Shown in pieces: positions 1 through 9,230 of a stretch of DNA of 64,000 nt. Below the pieces are notes generated by a model that saw nothing but the letters and a program-made list of their open reading frames with translations, ran no database searches and was not told where the DNA came from. The translations under genes were made by a program, and so were the position numbers. Source of the DNA: Lepus europaeus (Eukaryota; Chordata; Mammalia; Lagomorpha; Leporidae); the NCBI RefSeq assembly GCF_033115175.1, contig NC_084835.1, forward strand, positions 60,060,448-60,124,447, read 5' to 3'. Every line of letters starts with the position of its first letter. The first letter of the stretch is position 1.

Positions 1-398
1 ACATTTGGCTCTAGGCTTTCCAGCAGTTATGTTTCAAGCATTTTTCCTTGGAGAGTGAGGGGCTTACCTACCTTATGAAGCAAAACACTTTGTTATAATG
101 GCCACTTAAGTGGCGACAATTAAAACCAATACCTATTACACGGCCATTTAAACCCGTGACAATTTGCTGATGCTTTTTATCGCCTAATGGGATGGGAAAG
201 AGAAGGTGAATTATATTTAACTGAAACATGTACTTTAAAGTGAGGGTAATACCCAGCAAATTGGTGTTTTATGAAATAGAGATGCTGAGATGGGTTGAGG
301 AAGAGGGGGAGACACAGGCACAGGGACACAGACCCCACTTAAGTCCAAAGATAAGCAGAAAGCCACGCCTTCTGCTTCAGGTTGGTCACGCACACTCA

Positions 399-425
399 AA
401 ATTCCAGTTTCCAGCACCCGGAAAG
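399..425. repeat. Source copy of a 27-bp repeat
   Basis: These 27 bases recur exactly at 1136-1162, about 740 bp away, in the same orientation. The surrounding sequence here is single-copy within the window, so this looks like the donor locus. Confidence 0.85.
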
Positions 426-1111
426 TCTCTCTCTGGTCCAGGAATGTCTTTGCCACCAGCAAGGAGCTGTCAGCTCTGATGCCTTCTCTGGAGAGGTGCA
501 GCAGCTCCCCCCCCCCCACCTCTGTCTGCCATGAGACCTCTTTTGCAGCACTCCGTAAATGACTGTCGTTTCTCTATCATTCTCCAAGGTCAAAGTGGAG
601 CAGAGAGGATCTGCAGGTGTAGAGGAGGAGCTGTCATTCAGCAGGAACCTTTCTAGCCCAGACAGGCCTCTGCACTAGTGCCAGGACCTGGCAGGCCAGG
701 CTAGGGCCCGAGAGAAGCATCACCATTTCAGGGCTAGGCATGCGTGGGGCACTCCCAGGCCCATCATATGTTTGAGGGTCTGGGCTCGCCATGAGAAGCC
801 ACTGACTCTACTCCCTCCTGGGGCCCCCTCTTGGCATTTGAGAGCAGGCACCAGCATTCCATGATAGGAATGCAAATCCTTCCCTGTAGCCTTGGGTCTG
901 GCCCATTTCCCAAGGCCGCTCTGTGCTGGGAGCCTGCGGCTGCAAAGGTGGCCCCTTGACCTTCATCATTTGTTGCCAGGCTCGCAGCTCTCCGCTGTTT
1001 TCCCATCCTGTGGATTAGCTGCAAGCCTCGCTGTGGTCCATGCGGGAGTGAGTGACAGGCTTCTGTGTGGAAGTGCCCCAGGGTAGGATGCTGAGGCCAG
1101 ACCATCAGATG

Positions 1112-1189
1112 GCTGTGCATCTGATGTAAGGGAAGAAATTCCAGTTTCCAGCACCCGGAAAGCTGTGCATTTTCAGTAAGGGAAGAAAA
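1112..1189. repeat. Short templated insertion between imperfect direct repeats
   Basis: The block at 1139-1161, matching 399-425, is bracketed by two similar segments of about 27 bp (1112-1138 and 1162-1189). Both segments begin GCTGTGCAT and end GTAAGGGAAGAAA and differ at a few central bases. The layout is that of an insertion copied from the nearby locus and flanked by a duplicated target. Confidence 0.6.
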
Positions 1190-2304
1190 GAACCCTGGGA
1201 TGGCCTCAGAAGATGCATGTGGCCAGGGGTCGGTCAGTTGCAGAAACAAAGAGATGAGGTGGAGTGCTCAGGATCAAAGTCACGGAGCCACGTGGCCCCA
1301 GATCCCACGTGGACCTGTGGCGTCCACAGGAGAAGCTGGCCTGAGGACAAGTCCCGAGGCCATGGCACAGCTTTAGGGAAGCCACTCGCCTTCCCAGGAG
1401 ATGCTTCTTTGCCTGTGAAAGGAGGATGATAAGGTTGGCTTCCTCGGTCTTTTTGGGACAGTAAATGGCACAGTGCCCCGTGGAGTTGGTGAATTCAGGT
1501 GGCTCTGAATCCGGTCTCTTCATGCTTTCAGCCATGTTGTCAGTCGAGTCCGCTGTGGCAATGACATCTTCATTCTAGTCATTAAATTAGCACAGAGGGA
1601 CAAAGGGCGTCCTACTGTTGCTTTAATGAACCACACAGGAGCCTCCTCAGATTGCCAGGCTGAGGGCCTTGGCCCTGGTTGTGGCGTCAGCTTTGTCTGT
1701 GGGCCCAGCCAGCTGCTCTGGGCATCTGAGGGCCTGGGGCCACTGCAGCCACCCACACAGCTGGAGGAGCCCCAGGTCTGTGCTGCTGGTACCGCGGCCA
1801 GACCCAGCTACCCTGAGCATTTCTTCCCGTGCTTGCCTGCTGCCATCAGTTGTGTTAATTAACAGGCCATTGACCACAGTTTCTCCCTTACCCAAGTGTA
1901 GACCCCTTGGCAAGTGTACGTCCTCACATCTGATCCCCATGTTGGCTGCACCATGGCCATGGATCTCTTCATTTCCACCACATCTTTGATTTTTTTTTTT
2001 TTTCTCATGCTACATCCTTGTGGGAGAAACAGGAAGACCTTCAGAAAGGCATGGAAACTGAGGCAGGGAAGCAGTAGCCGGTTGGCCAGGGCTGGTTCAG
2101 TTTTATTTCTCATTGGCAAGAGGGGGCCTTTAGAACAGTCTTTGCTGTCCTGCAGGGGGAGGAAGTGGAGTGAACAGTTGTCCTGTTCTCTTCCCAGATA
2201 CACTCGATGAGCACCCAGTAATGCTGGGGTTCTCAGGATCCCCCTGGGCTAATGGTGCTTGTCCATTCATACAACTTACCAGGGCAGGAAGCTGCCACCA
2301 TGTG

Positions 2305-2610
2305 TGTCTTTTAAATCATTTTTATCTGAGAGGCAGAAAGACAAAAGCTCTCCCATCCAGTGGCAGTTCACTCCCCAAATGCCCACAACAGGTGGAACTG
2401 GGCCAAGCCAGGAGTCAGGAATCCAGGTCTCCCACACAGGTGGCAGGGACTCAGTTGCTTGAGCCACCACTTGCTGCCTCCCAGAGTTTGCATTAGCAGG
2501 AAGCTGGAATCAGGAGTGAGGTCAGAACTGAACGCAGGAACTCTGATATGGGATGCAGTGCCTCAGGCGATGTCTAACTGCTGGCCGGAAGCCCACCCCA
2601 CCACCATTTG
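2305..2610 (-). mobile_element. Old CSINE (rabbit C repeat)
   Basis: Reading + strand it runs from the AT-rich tail side (AGGCAGAAAGACAAAAG), through the conserved TGGCAGTTCACTCCCCAAAT block, to the tRNA-like head near 2600. The SINE is therefore on the minus strand. It is strongly diverged, so old. Confidence 0.8.
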
Positions 2611-3384
2611 TCTTATAGGAAACATTGAGGGGTGGGGGTGGCCAGGTACCCCTTTCCTCCACTAGCACATGGTGAGGCAGTCATATTAAAATAGTCCCAT
2701 TAAGTCCAATCTTTCCACTAGTGGGTTACAGCTCAGTGCTGGCATAGATGAGAGTTGGAAGCAGGACCAGAGACAGGAATCTGGGGCCAGTCCAAGACCC
2801 TTTCCTTGCGGATGTCCCCTGCTCTCTTCGTAAGAGAGGAGGAGTGGGTGATAAGGCCCTGCAAAGGCGGGCAGCATTTGTAATAAGAGCTCTTAGACAC
2901 ACTGTTTTGGGCTGGTGCTCACTTCTGCTGCCCAAACATATGTCTATGAAGGAAGAGAGAGCCCCTGAGAGACAGGGAAGGCCCGGAGTGCTGTGGACCA
3001 TGGGCAGCTGGAAGGACCCAGAACTGGTCAGAGGGCTTAGCAGTTGGCACAAGCAGATGTTCCGCCACTGTTGGATGAGTCACCTGCAATTATCTCCACC
3101 TGCTGCTAAGAAAAACAGACTCCCACTTCACAGTCTACACAGGCAAACATAAACCCCACAGGTCTGTGTGCGGAAAGGAGGTACAAGGCTGTTATTCCTG
3201 GAGCCCAAGGGCCCCCAGGGAGGTGGAGGCTGGGAGTGGGACCGCGAGGGGAAAAGGCAGGACAGAGGCTTCAATCTGGACAAGAGACCAACGTGACCAC
3301 GCAGGCTCCAGTGCTGGAGAGTCCTCCTCCATCCTGAGGTCTTTACTCCCTGCAAGGCAGGGAGGAATGTGCTTTGTTTAGAGA
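2611..3384. other. Unique intergenic sequence
   Basis: No gene or clear repeat is visible. Open frames on both strands lack domain resemblance. Confidence 0.5.
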
Positions 3385-4293
3385 TGGTAAAATGTGGGTG
3401 ACCCTGAAATTTACCGTTTTGACCATTTTTAGATGTGAAACTTAGTGACATTAAGTACATTCATTTGTTGTGCACCTGTCACCACCTTCCATCTCCAGAA
3501 CTTTTTCTTTGTTTAAAAGTTTAATTATTCAGAAGGCAGAGGGAATAGAGACAGAGAAAGACAGATATTCCATTCTCTGGTTCATTCCCCAAATGCCTAC
3601 AGCAGCCAGGACGGGGCCAGCCCAGTTCTAGGAGCCAAATCTCTTATGTGGGTGGCAGGAACCCTAGTACTTGGGCCATCATCTGCTGTCTCCCAGGCAT
3701 ATCAGCAGGAAGCTGGGTCAGAAGCAGAGGTGGGCCTTGAGAGTCCAAGCACTCCCATATGGGAAGCGAGTGTCCCCAAAGGTGGCTTAACCTGCTGTGC
3801 CCCTAGAACCTTATCACTGTTCCAGATTGAAACTATGCATCCATTAAACATTAACCCCTTCTCTCCCTGGGCTCTGGCAACCACTATTTTCCTGTCTATG
3901 AATTTGACCATTCCAGATAACTAATATGAGTGGAATCTGACAGTATTTGTCCTTGTCTGGCACACTTAGTATTATGGTATCTTTCGGGTTCATTCACGTT
4001 GCAGCAAATGTCCGAATTTCTTTTTTAAGGCTGAATACTATTTCATGGTATGGATAGGCTGCATTTGTTAATCCATTCACCTGTTGTTGACATGCGGTTC
4101 CTCATGTTGTGGCTGTTGTGAATAATGGTGCTATGAAGTACCTGTTTGAGTCTCTGATTTCAGTTCTTTTGAATTTATAGCCACAAGCAGAGTTGCTAGA
4201 TCATGTAATTCTGTGCTTGGTTTTTTGGAGGAACCACCCTGCTGTTTCCCGTAGCAGTTGCACCATTTTGTGTTCCTACCAGCAGTGCACAAT
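3385..4293 (-). mobile_element. Old L1M-type LINE fragment, antisense, split by a SINE and by the provirus
   Basis: The + strand matches the antisense of the ORF2/3' region of old mammalian L1M elements as I know them, including GTTGTGCACCTGTCACCACC, ATGAATTTGACCATTC, TTAATCCATTCACCTGTTG and GTGAATAATGGTGCTATGAA. A CSINE interrupts it at 3513-3806 and the provirus at 4300. It resumes at about 11950. Confidence 0.85.
3513..3806 (-). mobile_element. CSINE inserted in the old L1
   Basis: The tail side lies at the left (TTTAATTATTCAGAAGGCAG), then the GGTTCATTCCCCAAATG block, and the tRNA-like head ends in TGCTGTGCCCC at the right. L1 sequence continues on both sides. Confidence 0.85.
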
Positions 4294-4299
4294 GATTCC
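4294..4299. repeat. 6-bp target-site duplication of the provirus, left copy
   Basis: GATTCC immediately precedes the TG of the 5' LTR and is repeated at 11636-11641 immediately after the CA of the 3' LTR. A 6-bp duplication is typical of class II (beta-like) retroviral integration. Confidence 0.95.
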
Positions 4300-4688
4300 T
4301 GTGGGGAAATTAGTTACATGATGGACCCCAGGGGAAGTAAGGTGGGCGGAATCCAAAGTTGTTTACCACTAAAACTGATTGGTTGCGCAACATCAGGGGA
4401 GGTAACAAAACTAGTAACAAGTGTATAGACATATGGCTAGTCCTATAGAAAGCCCCCCGTAAGGTGAATTTTTAAGTGGTTGGCTGGTCCTTAGCCCTGC
4501 CCCAATGACTCTGCAGTTTTGTACTATAAAAGGTTCTGTTTCTCAGGAAGTAAATGAGTCCTTGCTAGACTTGGCTCCCCGCTGCGTCTGATTGTCTCCG
4601 GGATCGGGAGGCTGGGGAACGGACGAGCTGCGCACTCACCTTTCCTCGGACCCAGTCCATCCTTGTACGGGTGGACTAAGACCCAGCA
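4300..4688 (+). repeat. 5' LTR (389 bp)
   Basis: It begins TGTGGGGAAAT and ends ACCCAGCA, with TG...CA ends as retroviral LTRs have. All 389 positions match the 3' LTR at 11247-11635 by eye. The primer binding site follows two bases later. Confidence 0.98.
4375..4531 (+). promoter_or_regulatory. LTR promoter elements
   Basis: A TATA box (TATAAAA, 4525-4531) sits where the U3 core promoter should be. An inverted CCAAT box (ATTGG, about 4379-4383) runs into the palindrome TTGCGCAA, which matches the C/EBP consensus. A direct CCAAT lies at about 4502. I see no AATAAA; AGTAAA at about 4549 is a possible weak polyadenylation signal. The same elements recur in the 3' LTR. Confidence 0.65.
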
Positions 4689-4690
4689 TC

Positions 4691-4708
4691 TGGCGCCCAA
4701 CGTGGGGC
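4691..4708 (+). other. Primer binding site, tRNA-Lys(1,2) type
   Basis: TGGCGCCCAACGTGGGGC lies two bases after the 5' LTR. It is complementary to the 3' end of tRNA-Lys1,2, the primer used by Mason-Pfizer-like type D viruses and visna. It would prime minus-strand DNA synthesis. Confidence 0.93.
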
Positions 4709-4746
4709 CCGAACAGTTACATTTCGGCCGAGGCTAAGCGGTCTCT

Positions 4747-4757
4747 CAGGGTGAGTG
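4747..4757 (+). other. Probable major splice donor
   Basis: CAGG|GTGAGTG in the leader, 18 bases before the gag start, matches the donor consensus. It would pair with the acceptor at 10610 to give a subgenomic env-type message. Confidence 0.6.
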
Positions 4758-4768
4758 AAACCTTTATT

Positions 4769-6109
4769 ATGGGTAATTCTATTTTTAAGGCAGTCTGGGA
4801 TACAGAAGAGACAGAGGAAGATATCGACAGTAGGAAAGATGAGGAAACACAGACAGTGGAGGTTAGAACAAAAGTAAAATTTCCGCCCCCTGCCTACATT
4901 TCGGAGGAGTCCAGGCCCCCGCCATATGCGCCTGGGAGCGAGGAGGGAGCGTCATTCTGTGTGGCCCCACAGAGGGACCTGTGTGACCTAAATCCCAATG
5001 GCCAGCCCTCCACTGAAAGACAGGGGCTTGGGGAGGTAACCTATGCGAAAGCTTGTCCGGTGGACATAAAGCAGTGTAAGGAATTGAACTCTGGGCCTGG
5101 GAACTCGCCGCCTCAGGCCTACCCTGTTAATTTAGCTCCGGGGGGTAATAGGCCCTTGGAATGGTACCCGTGGGAGGCCAAGGACCTCAAAGAACTCCGC
5201 AAGGCAGTAGCAGAGGATGGCCCAAACTCCCCCTGGGCCCAAACATTGCTACAAGATATAGCCTATCATCCATGCGTCCCCAAGGACTGGTTGGACGTGG
5301 CCAAAGCAGTCCTCACGAGTTCACAATTCATAAAGTGGTGCGCCTTCTTTAAGGAGGAGTGCCGGGTGAGAGCCGAAGCTAACCGAGCAGCCCAGCCAGC
5401 TATCCCTATTACATACACTATGCTGGCTGGGACGGGGGAAGGATTCTCTACGGGGATCCAGCAAGCTGTGCTACCTGCTCCGTACTGTGAACAAGTGAGG
5501 CAGGCAGGACTTAATGCCTGGTACAAGCTGGATGAGGGGCCCACTGAATCTCCCATCGCAGGGGTGCGACAAAAGCCAGGAGAGTCATTGCCAGATTTTG
5601 TAGCTAGGGTCGAACACAGTCTCCGTCGTAAGTTGCCAGCTGGGGACCTTCGGGATCAGTTTGTTAAGATGCTCGTCTGGGAAGGAATGAATGCTGATCA
5701 TAAGACGGCCTGCGCTGGCCTGAGGGAAGCATCGATAAGTCGATGGATAGTGGCCTCGCAGGATGTAGGTATGCAACAGCATCAAAATCAATCCCTGGCC
5801 ATGACCCTACAGGCTCAGACGACGGCCATGACCCAGGCCCTCTCAGCCCAGACATCGGCAATGACAGAGGCTATTACTCAGGCTCTGGCCACCCAAAATT
5901 CCAAGTCACTCGGGCAGGCCACTCAGGGAGCCTGCTTCAAGTGTGGGCAAGAGGGGCATTTTAAACGGGAGTGCCCTCAAGCTTCCTTGACTAATAGACT
6001 GGGAGGGTCAAAGCTGCCCCGTACCCCCTGCCCTAGGTGCAGGAAGGGATATCATTGGAAAAAGGATTGCAGGTCCAAATTTGATATAGAAGGGAAGCCT
6101 TTAAACTAG
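4769..6109 (+). CDS. gag: Gag polyprotein, intact, short matrix region
   Basis: The structural polyprotein has 446 codons. The open frame extends upstream to 4592, but I take the ATG at 4769 because the leader and splice donor precede it and the protein then begins with Met-Gly (MGNSIFK), as membrane-targeted Gags do. Two PPxY late-domain motifs (PPPAY about residue 39, PPPY about residue 51) come unusually early, leaving under 40 residues where a matrix domain of about 100 is usual. The capsid region follows, with the major homology region at about 268-287 (Gln268, Glu272, Arg280). An Ala/Met/Thr/Gln-rich repetitive helix-like linker lies at about 340-377. Two CCHC zinc knuckles follow (389-402 and 421-434). 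The stop at 6107 directly follows the frameshift site. Confidence 0.95.
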   Translation: MGNSIFKAVWDTEETEEDIDSRKDEETQTVEVRTKVKFPPPAYISEESRPPPYAPGSEEGASFCVAPQRDLCDLNPNGQPSTERQGLGEVTYAKACPVDIKQCKELNSGPGNSPPQAYPVNLAPGGNRPLEWYPWEAKDLKELRKAVAEDGPNSPWAQTLLQDIAYHPCVPKDWLDVAKAVLTSSQFIKWCAFFKEECRVRAEANRAAQPAIPITYTMLAGTGEGFSTGIQQAVLPAPYCEQVRQAGLNAWYKLDEGPTESPIAGVRQKPGESLPDFVARVEHSLRRKLPAGDLRDQFVKMLVWEGMNADHKTACAGLREASISRWIVASQDVGMQQHQNQSLAMTLQAQTTAMTQALSAQTSAMTEAITQALATQNSKSLGQATQGACFKCGQEGHFKRECPQASLTNRLGGSKLPRTPCPRCRKGYHWKKDCRSKFDIEGKPLN

Positions 6110-6147
6110 AGGGGGGGCATCCTCCAGCCCCGTTAACTCAAGGAGGA
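6100..6147 (+). promoter_or_regulatory. gag-pro -1 ribosomal frameshift signal with pseudoknot
   Basis: The slippery heptamer T TTA AAC (6100-6106) is in the correct gag phase and abuts the gag stop. After a 7-nt spacer, GGGGC (6114-6118) pairs with GCCCC (6127-6131) and TCCTCC (6120-6125) pairs with GGAGGA (6142-6147). This gives an H-type pseudoknot with one-base first loop, a single unpaired A (6126) between the stems and a 10-nt last loop. The geometry, including the 5-bp GGGGC/GCCCC stem, the wedged A and the 7-nt spacer, closely follows the well-studied MMTV gag-pro pseudoknot. Confidence 0.9.
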
Positions 6148-6666
6148 ACCCCATCCAAGGGGAAGCCTGGGGTAACCCGTACTAGAACAATCCAAGCCCA
6201 CTGGACTGCCCCCCTTATGGAGGGGCTCCGTCCCAAAATGAGTGTTGTCATAGGTGGAAAAAGGTTTCACTGCCTAATCGACACTGGGGCGGATAGGACG
6301 GTACTCCGGGAAGAGGAGGTGCCACCCACCTGGGAGCTAGCGGATGGGCCATCAATATTAGGAGTGGGGGGCAATTCTCGATCTAAGGAAACAGTTGCCC
6401 TCATGAAATGGGTCAGTCCTGATGGAGAACAGGGAAAAATACGACCCCTGGTAGCGAAAAACCTCACAGTTAATTTATTAGGACAGGATATGCTAGGGCA
6501 AATGGATGCTGTGGTTACTACGGATCACCAGACCTTTCGTGAAGGTATTCCGGAGGAAGGAGAGGCTCAGGGCCACAACTGGGGTATGGAAGGGGTCAAG
6601 CAAAAGGATTGTCTCACCAATCGTAAGGAACCCAAGGAATCCACTCGAGTATACCCCCAATCCTAA
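6106..6666 (+). CDS. pro: Retroviral aspartic protease (Pro), by -1 frameshift from gag
   Basis: The frame is -1 to gag and open from the slippery site; the first post-shift codon is at 6106. The catalytic motif LIDTGADRTVL has its Asp codon at 6280. The family's C-terminal hydrophobic motif (NLLGQDML) follows at about 6472-6495. It would dimerise and cleave Gag-Pro-Pol. At about 186 codons it has no room for the dUTPase domain that precedes protease in MMTV and type D viruses. The tail after about 6530 matches nothing I recognise and overlaps the pol frame at 6627-6666. Confidence 0.93.
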   Translation, partial: LEGGHPPAPLTQGGTPSKGKPGVTRTRTIQAHWTAPLMEGLRPKMSVVIGGKRFHCLIDTGADRTVLREEEVPPTWELADGPSILGVGGNSRSKETVALMKWVSPDGEQGKIRPLVAKNLTVNLLGQDMLGQMDAVVTTDHQTFREGIPEEGEAQGHNWGMEGVKQKDCLTNRKEPKESTRVYPQS

Positions 6667-9230
6667 AGGCCACTGCCCCCCGGGTGCCACCTATCAGGTG
6701 GAGCCCGGGAAGTCCCGTCTGGGTGGAGCAGTGGCCATTAACGCAACCTAAACTCGTGGCACTCCGCTTTCTGGTGGAAGAACAAATGACCCTTGGACAC
6801 TTACGCCCTTCCACAAGCCCCTGGAACACGCCAGTGTTTGTTATCCAAAAGGCGTCTGGGGCCTGGCGCATGCTTCAGGACCTTCGTAAAATAAATGAAA
6901 GGATGGAATTGGTGGGCACCCCCTTGAGAGGCATGCCCTGGACCCCCGCCATACCCTCAGAGTATACCCTGGCTGTAATAGATATTAAGGATTGTTTCTT
7001 TTCTATCCCATTGCACCCGGATGACTGTGAAAAATTTGCCTTTTCCATCCCTTCCCTTAATTTTTCTCGACCCGATCAACGGTATGAGTGGACAGTATTA
7101 CCACAAGGGATGGCTAATAGTCCAGCATTCTGCCAACAGTACCTGGCCACACTTTTGGAGCCCATATTAAGTTCAGATGTTTCCCTGGCCTATGTCTATA
7201 TGGATGACATCATCCTTGGACACAAAGATCCTGCCCTCCTGGAGGGCCTTTTAACTCAGGTCCTTACAACACTCACGGAGGGAGGATTCACGGTGGCTCC
7301 TAGTAAGATTCAGAGGGTACCCCCTTTTAAGGTGCTTGGTACCCATTTAACTCTAACCCAAGTCAGTCCCCTTAAACCTCTGTTGGATATCCCAACCTCC
7401 ATGACCCTAACTCAACTTCAAAGGCTTTTGGGGGAAATTAATTGGCTACTGCCTTGGGTACCCATCCCCAAGGATAGTCTTGTGCCCTTGTTCACACTAC
7501 TAAAAAATAAAATGCCACAAGATAATATTACCTTTACAGATAGTCATCGGGTGATATTTCTACAGTTTCAAGAAGCCCTAGATAAAGTTTCTTTAAAAAG
7601 GTATTCTGCCGATAAGCCCTTCTCTCTGTGGCTGTTTGCAGGGATTACCCTGATTTCTGCAGTCCTGACTCAGGAAGGGGAACCAATGGAGTGGATTCAC
7701 ACCCCCTTGGGGGGCACACCTCGGGTATACTCTCAGGCTGATCAGCTTGCTGATTCTATAATCAAGGGCAGAACTCAGGCCCAGAGGCATTATGGCTCTG
7801 ACCCCCATTCCATTGTTTTCCCCTTTCGGATGTCAGACGTTGAATGGCTTACCAGGGCAAATGCCCGTCTTGCCCTTTCCCTTGAAGGGTTTTTGGGACA
7901 CATCGATTGCCATTATGGGCCATCCAAATGGACCGTCATGCTATGGCGACTTCCCTTAAAAATGCCTTCTTTATTCTCTTCCAAACCCATCCTCCATGCC
8001 CCTCATGTTTTCACCGATGGTGGTCAAGCAGGCTCTGCCTATGCAGCCTTCAAGGGTCAACAGGAAACCCCAAGCCGCCAAAGGTTCCAACCCTGCCAAG
8101 GATCAGCACAATATAAAGAAATGCTTGCTGTAATTATGGTTCTTCAGGACATTCAAGGGCCCTTTAACTTATATTCTGATAGCCTGTATATGGTTAACCT
8201 TCTGCCTCATGTCCCCCAAGCACATATTAGACTGGACGGTAACCCTATCTCCCCCCTCATGGTTACCCTCAAAGGTTTATTGGAGGGACGGGGGGCTCCC
8301 ATTCATGTCCAGCACTTGAGGGGACACTCAAAGCTCCCTGGGTTTCTGTCTGTTGGAAATAATTGGGCTGATCAACTAGCCACCGGCCCACAAGCATTAA
8401 CTTTACAAGAAGCCACTCAATTGCATGACTTAACCCATATCAATTGGAGGGGCCTACGATACAGGTTCCCCCAAGTCCCTATATGGGACCTCAAAAAAAT
8501 CGTTCACACTTGTAAAACGTGTCAACCCTTCCTGAAGGTGCCCCCATTACAGACACAGGGAGTAAATCCTAGAGGCCTCAAACCCAACACTCTCTGGCAA
8601 ACTGATGTCACCCATTTTTCAGCCTTTGGTAAGCTTAAATATGTTTTTGTTTCCATTGATACTTATTCAGGAGCTTGTTGGGCCACAGCACATACAGGAG
8701 AAAAGGCTAAACATTCACAATCACATTTCCTTCAATGCTTTGCCACTCTAGGCCTGCCAGCACAGGTTAAAACGGATAATGGACCTTGCTTTATTAGCAA
8801 AGCAATGTCGGACTTTTTTAGCAGATGGCATATCAAACACACCACAGGAACACCTTACAACCCTCAGGGCCAGGCAATTGTAGAACGAAATCATCAATGC
8901 CTAAAAGAACAACTCTTAAAACAAAAAGGGGGAATTAGCCCCCATATCCAATTACAAATGGCTTTGTTTACTATCAATATTTTAAATTTTTCCAAGGAGT
9001 CAACTGAATCAAAATTCCAAAGACACTGGGGCCAATTAAACCCCAGGCCCCAGGTTCAGGTTAAATGGAAGGACCCTCTAACGCAACAATGGAGGGGACC
9101 AGACCCCTTAATCACCATGGGCAGAGGATTTGGATGTGTCTTCCCCATAGGGGAGACAGCCCCAATCTGGCTTCCAGCCAGAAACCTTAAGTTTCTACCC
9201 GTTTCCTCTATACAGGAAGAACTTATCTGA
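6627..9230 (+). CDS. pol: Pol: reverse transcriptase, RNase H and integrase, intact
   Basis: The frame is -1 to pro and open from just after a stop at 6624-6626 to 9230 (about 867 codons). Residue numbers here count from codon 6684, where homology begins. RT has the first catalytic Asp in VIDIKD (100) and YMDD (172-175). RNase H shows the D-E-D-D set at 445, 479, 499 and 563. Integrase has an HHCC zinc finger (His581, His585, Cys610, Cys613) and the DD35E triad (Asp641, Asp698, Glu734), followed by a C-terminal domain with LPARN. No stop or frameshift interrupts it and every catalytic residue I looked for is present. A second frameshift would be needed to express it, but I see no canonical slippery heptamer in the 40-bp overlap. 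Confidence 0.96.
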   Translation, partial: GTQGIHSSIPPILKATAPRVPPIRWSPGSPVWVEQWPLTQPKLVALRFLVEEQMTLGHLRPSTSPWNTPVFVIQKASGAWRMLQDLRKINERMELVGTPLRGMPWTPAIPSEYTLAVIDIKDCFFSIPLHPDDCEKFAFSIPSLNFSRPDQRYEWTVLPQGMANSPAFCQQYLATLLEPILSSDVSLAYVYMDDIILGHKDPALLEGLLTQVLTTLTEGGFTVAPSKIQRVPPFKVLGTHLTLTQVSPLKPLLDIPTSMTLTQLQRLLGEINWLLPWVPIPKDSLVPLFTLLKNKMPQDNITFTDSHRVIFLQFQEALDKVSLKRYSADKPFSLWLFAGITLISAVLTQEGEPMEWIHTPLGGTPRVYSQADQLADSIIKGRTQAQRHYGSDPHSIVFPFRMSDVEWLTRANARLALSLEGFLGHIDCHYGPSKWTVMLWRLPLKMPSLFSSKPILHAPHVFTDGGQAGSAYAAFKGQQETPSRQRFQPCQGSAQYKEMLAVIMVLQDIQGPFNLYSDSLYMVNLLPHVPQAHIRLDGNPISPLMVTLKGLLEGRGAPIHVQHLRGHSKLPGFLSVGNNWADQLATGPQALTLQEATQLHDLTHINWRGLRYRFPQVPIWDLKKIVHTCKTCQPFLKVPPLQTQGVNPRGLKPNTLWQTDVTHFSAFGKLKYVFVSIDTYSGACWATAHTGEKAKHSQSHFLQCFATLGLPAQVKTDNGPCFISKAMSDFFSRWHIKHTTGTPYNPQGQAIVERNHQCLKEQLLKQKGGISPHIQLQMALFTINILNFSKESTESKFQRHWGQLNPRPQVQVKWKDPLTQQWRGPDPLITMGRGFGCVFPIGETAPIWLPARNLKFLPVSSIQEELI

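Larger units (their letters stand above)
1..2303. other. Intergenic sequence with no recognisable gene
   Basis: I see no exon, RNA gene or young repeat here. The short open frames on both strands have no recognisable domain. About 60-230 is AT-rich and not obviously repeat-derived, so it could be conserved non-coding DNA, which cannot be tested from one sequence. A 27-bp segment at 399-425 recurs at 1136-1162 (listed separately). Confidence 0.6.

Noticed and set aside
4592..4768. Upstream extension of the gag frame to an ATG at 4592
   Set aside because: It runs through the LTR and primer site. The Met-Gly start at 4769 after the leader is the normal position.
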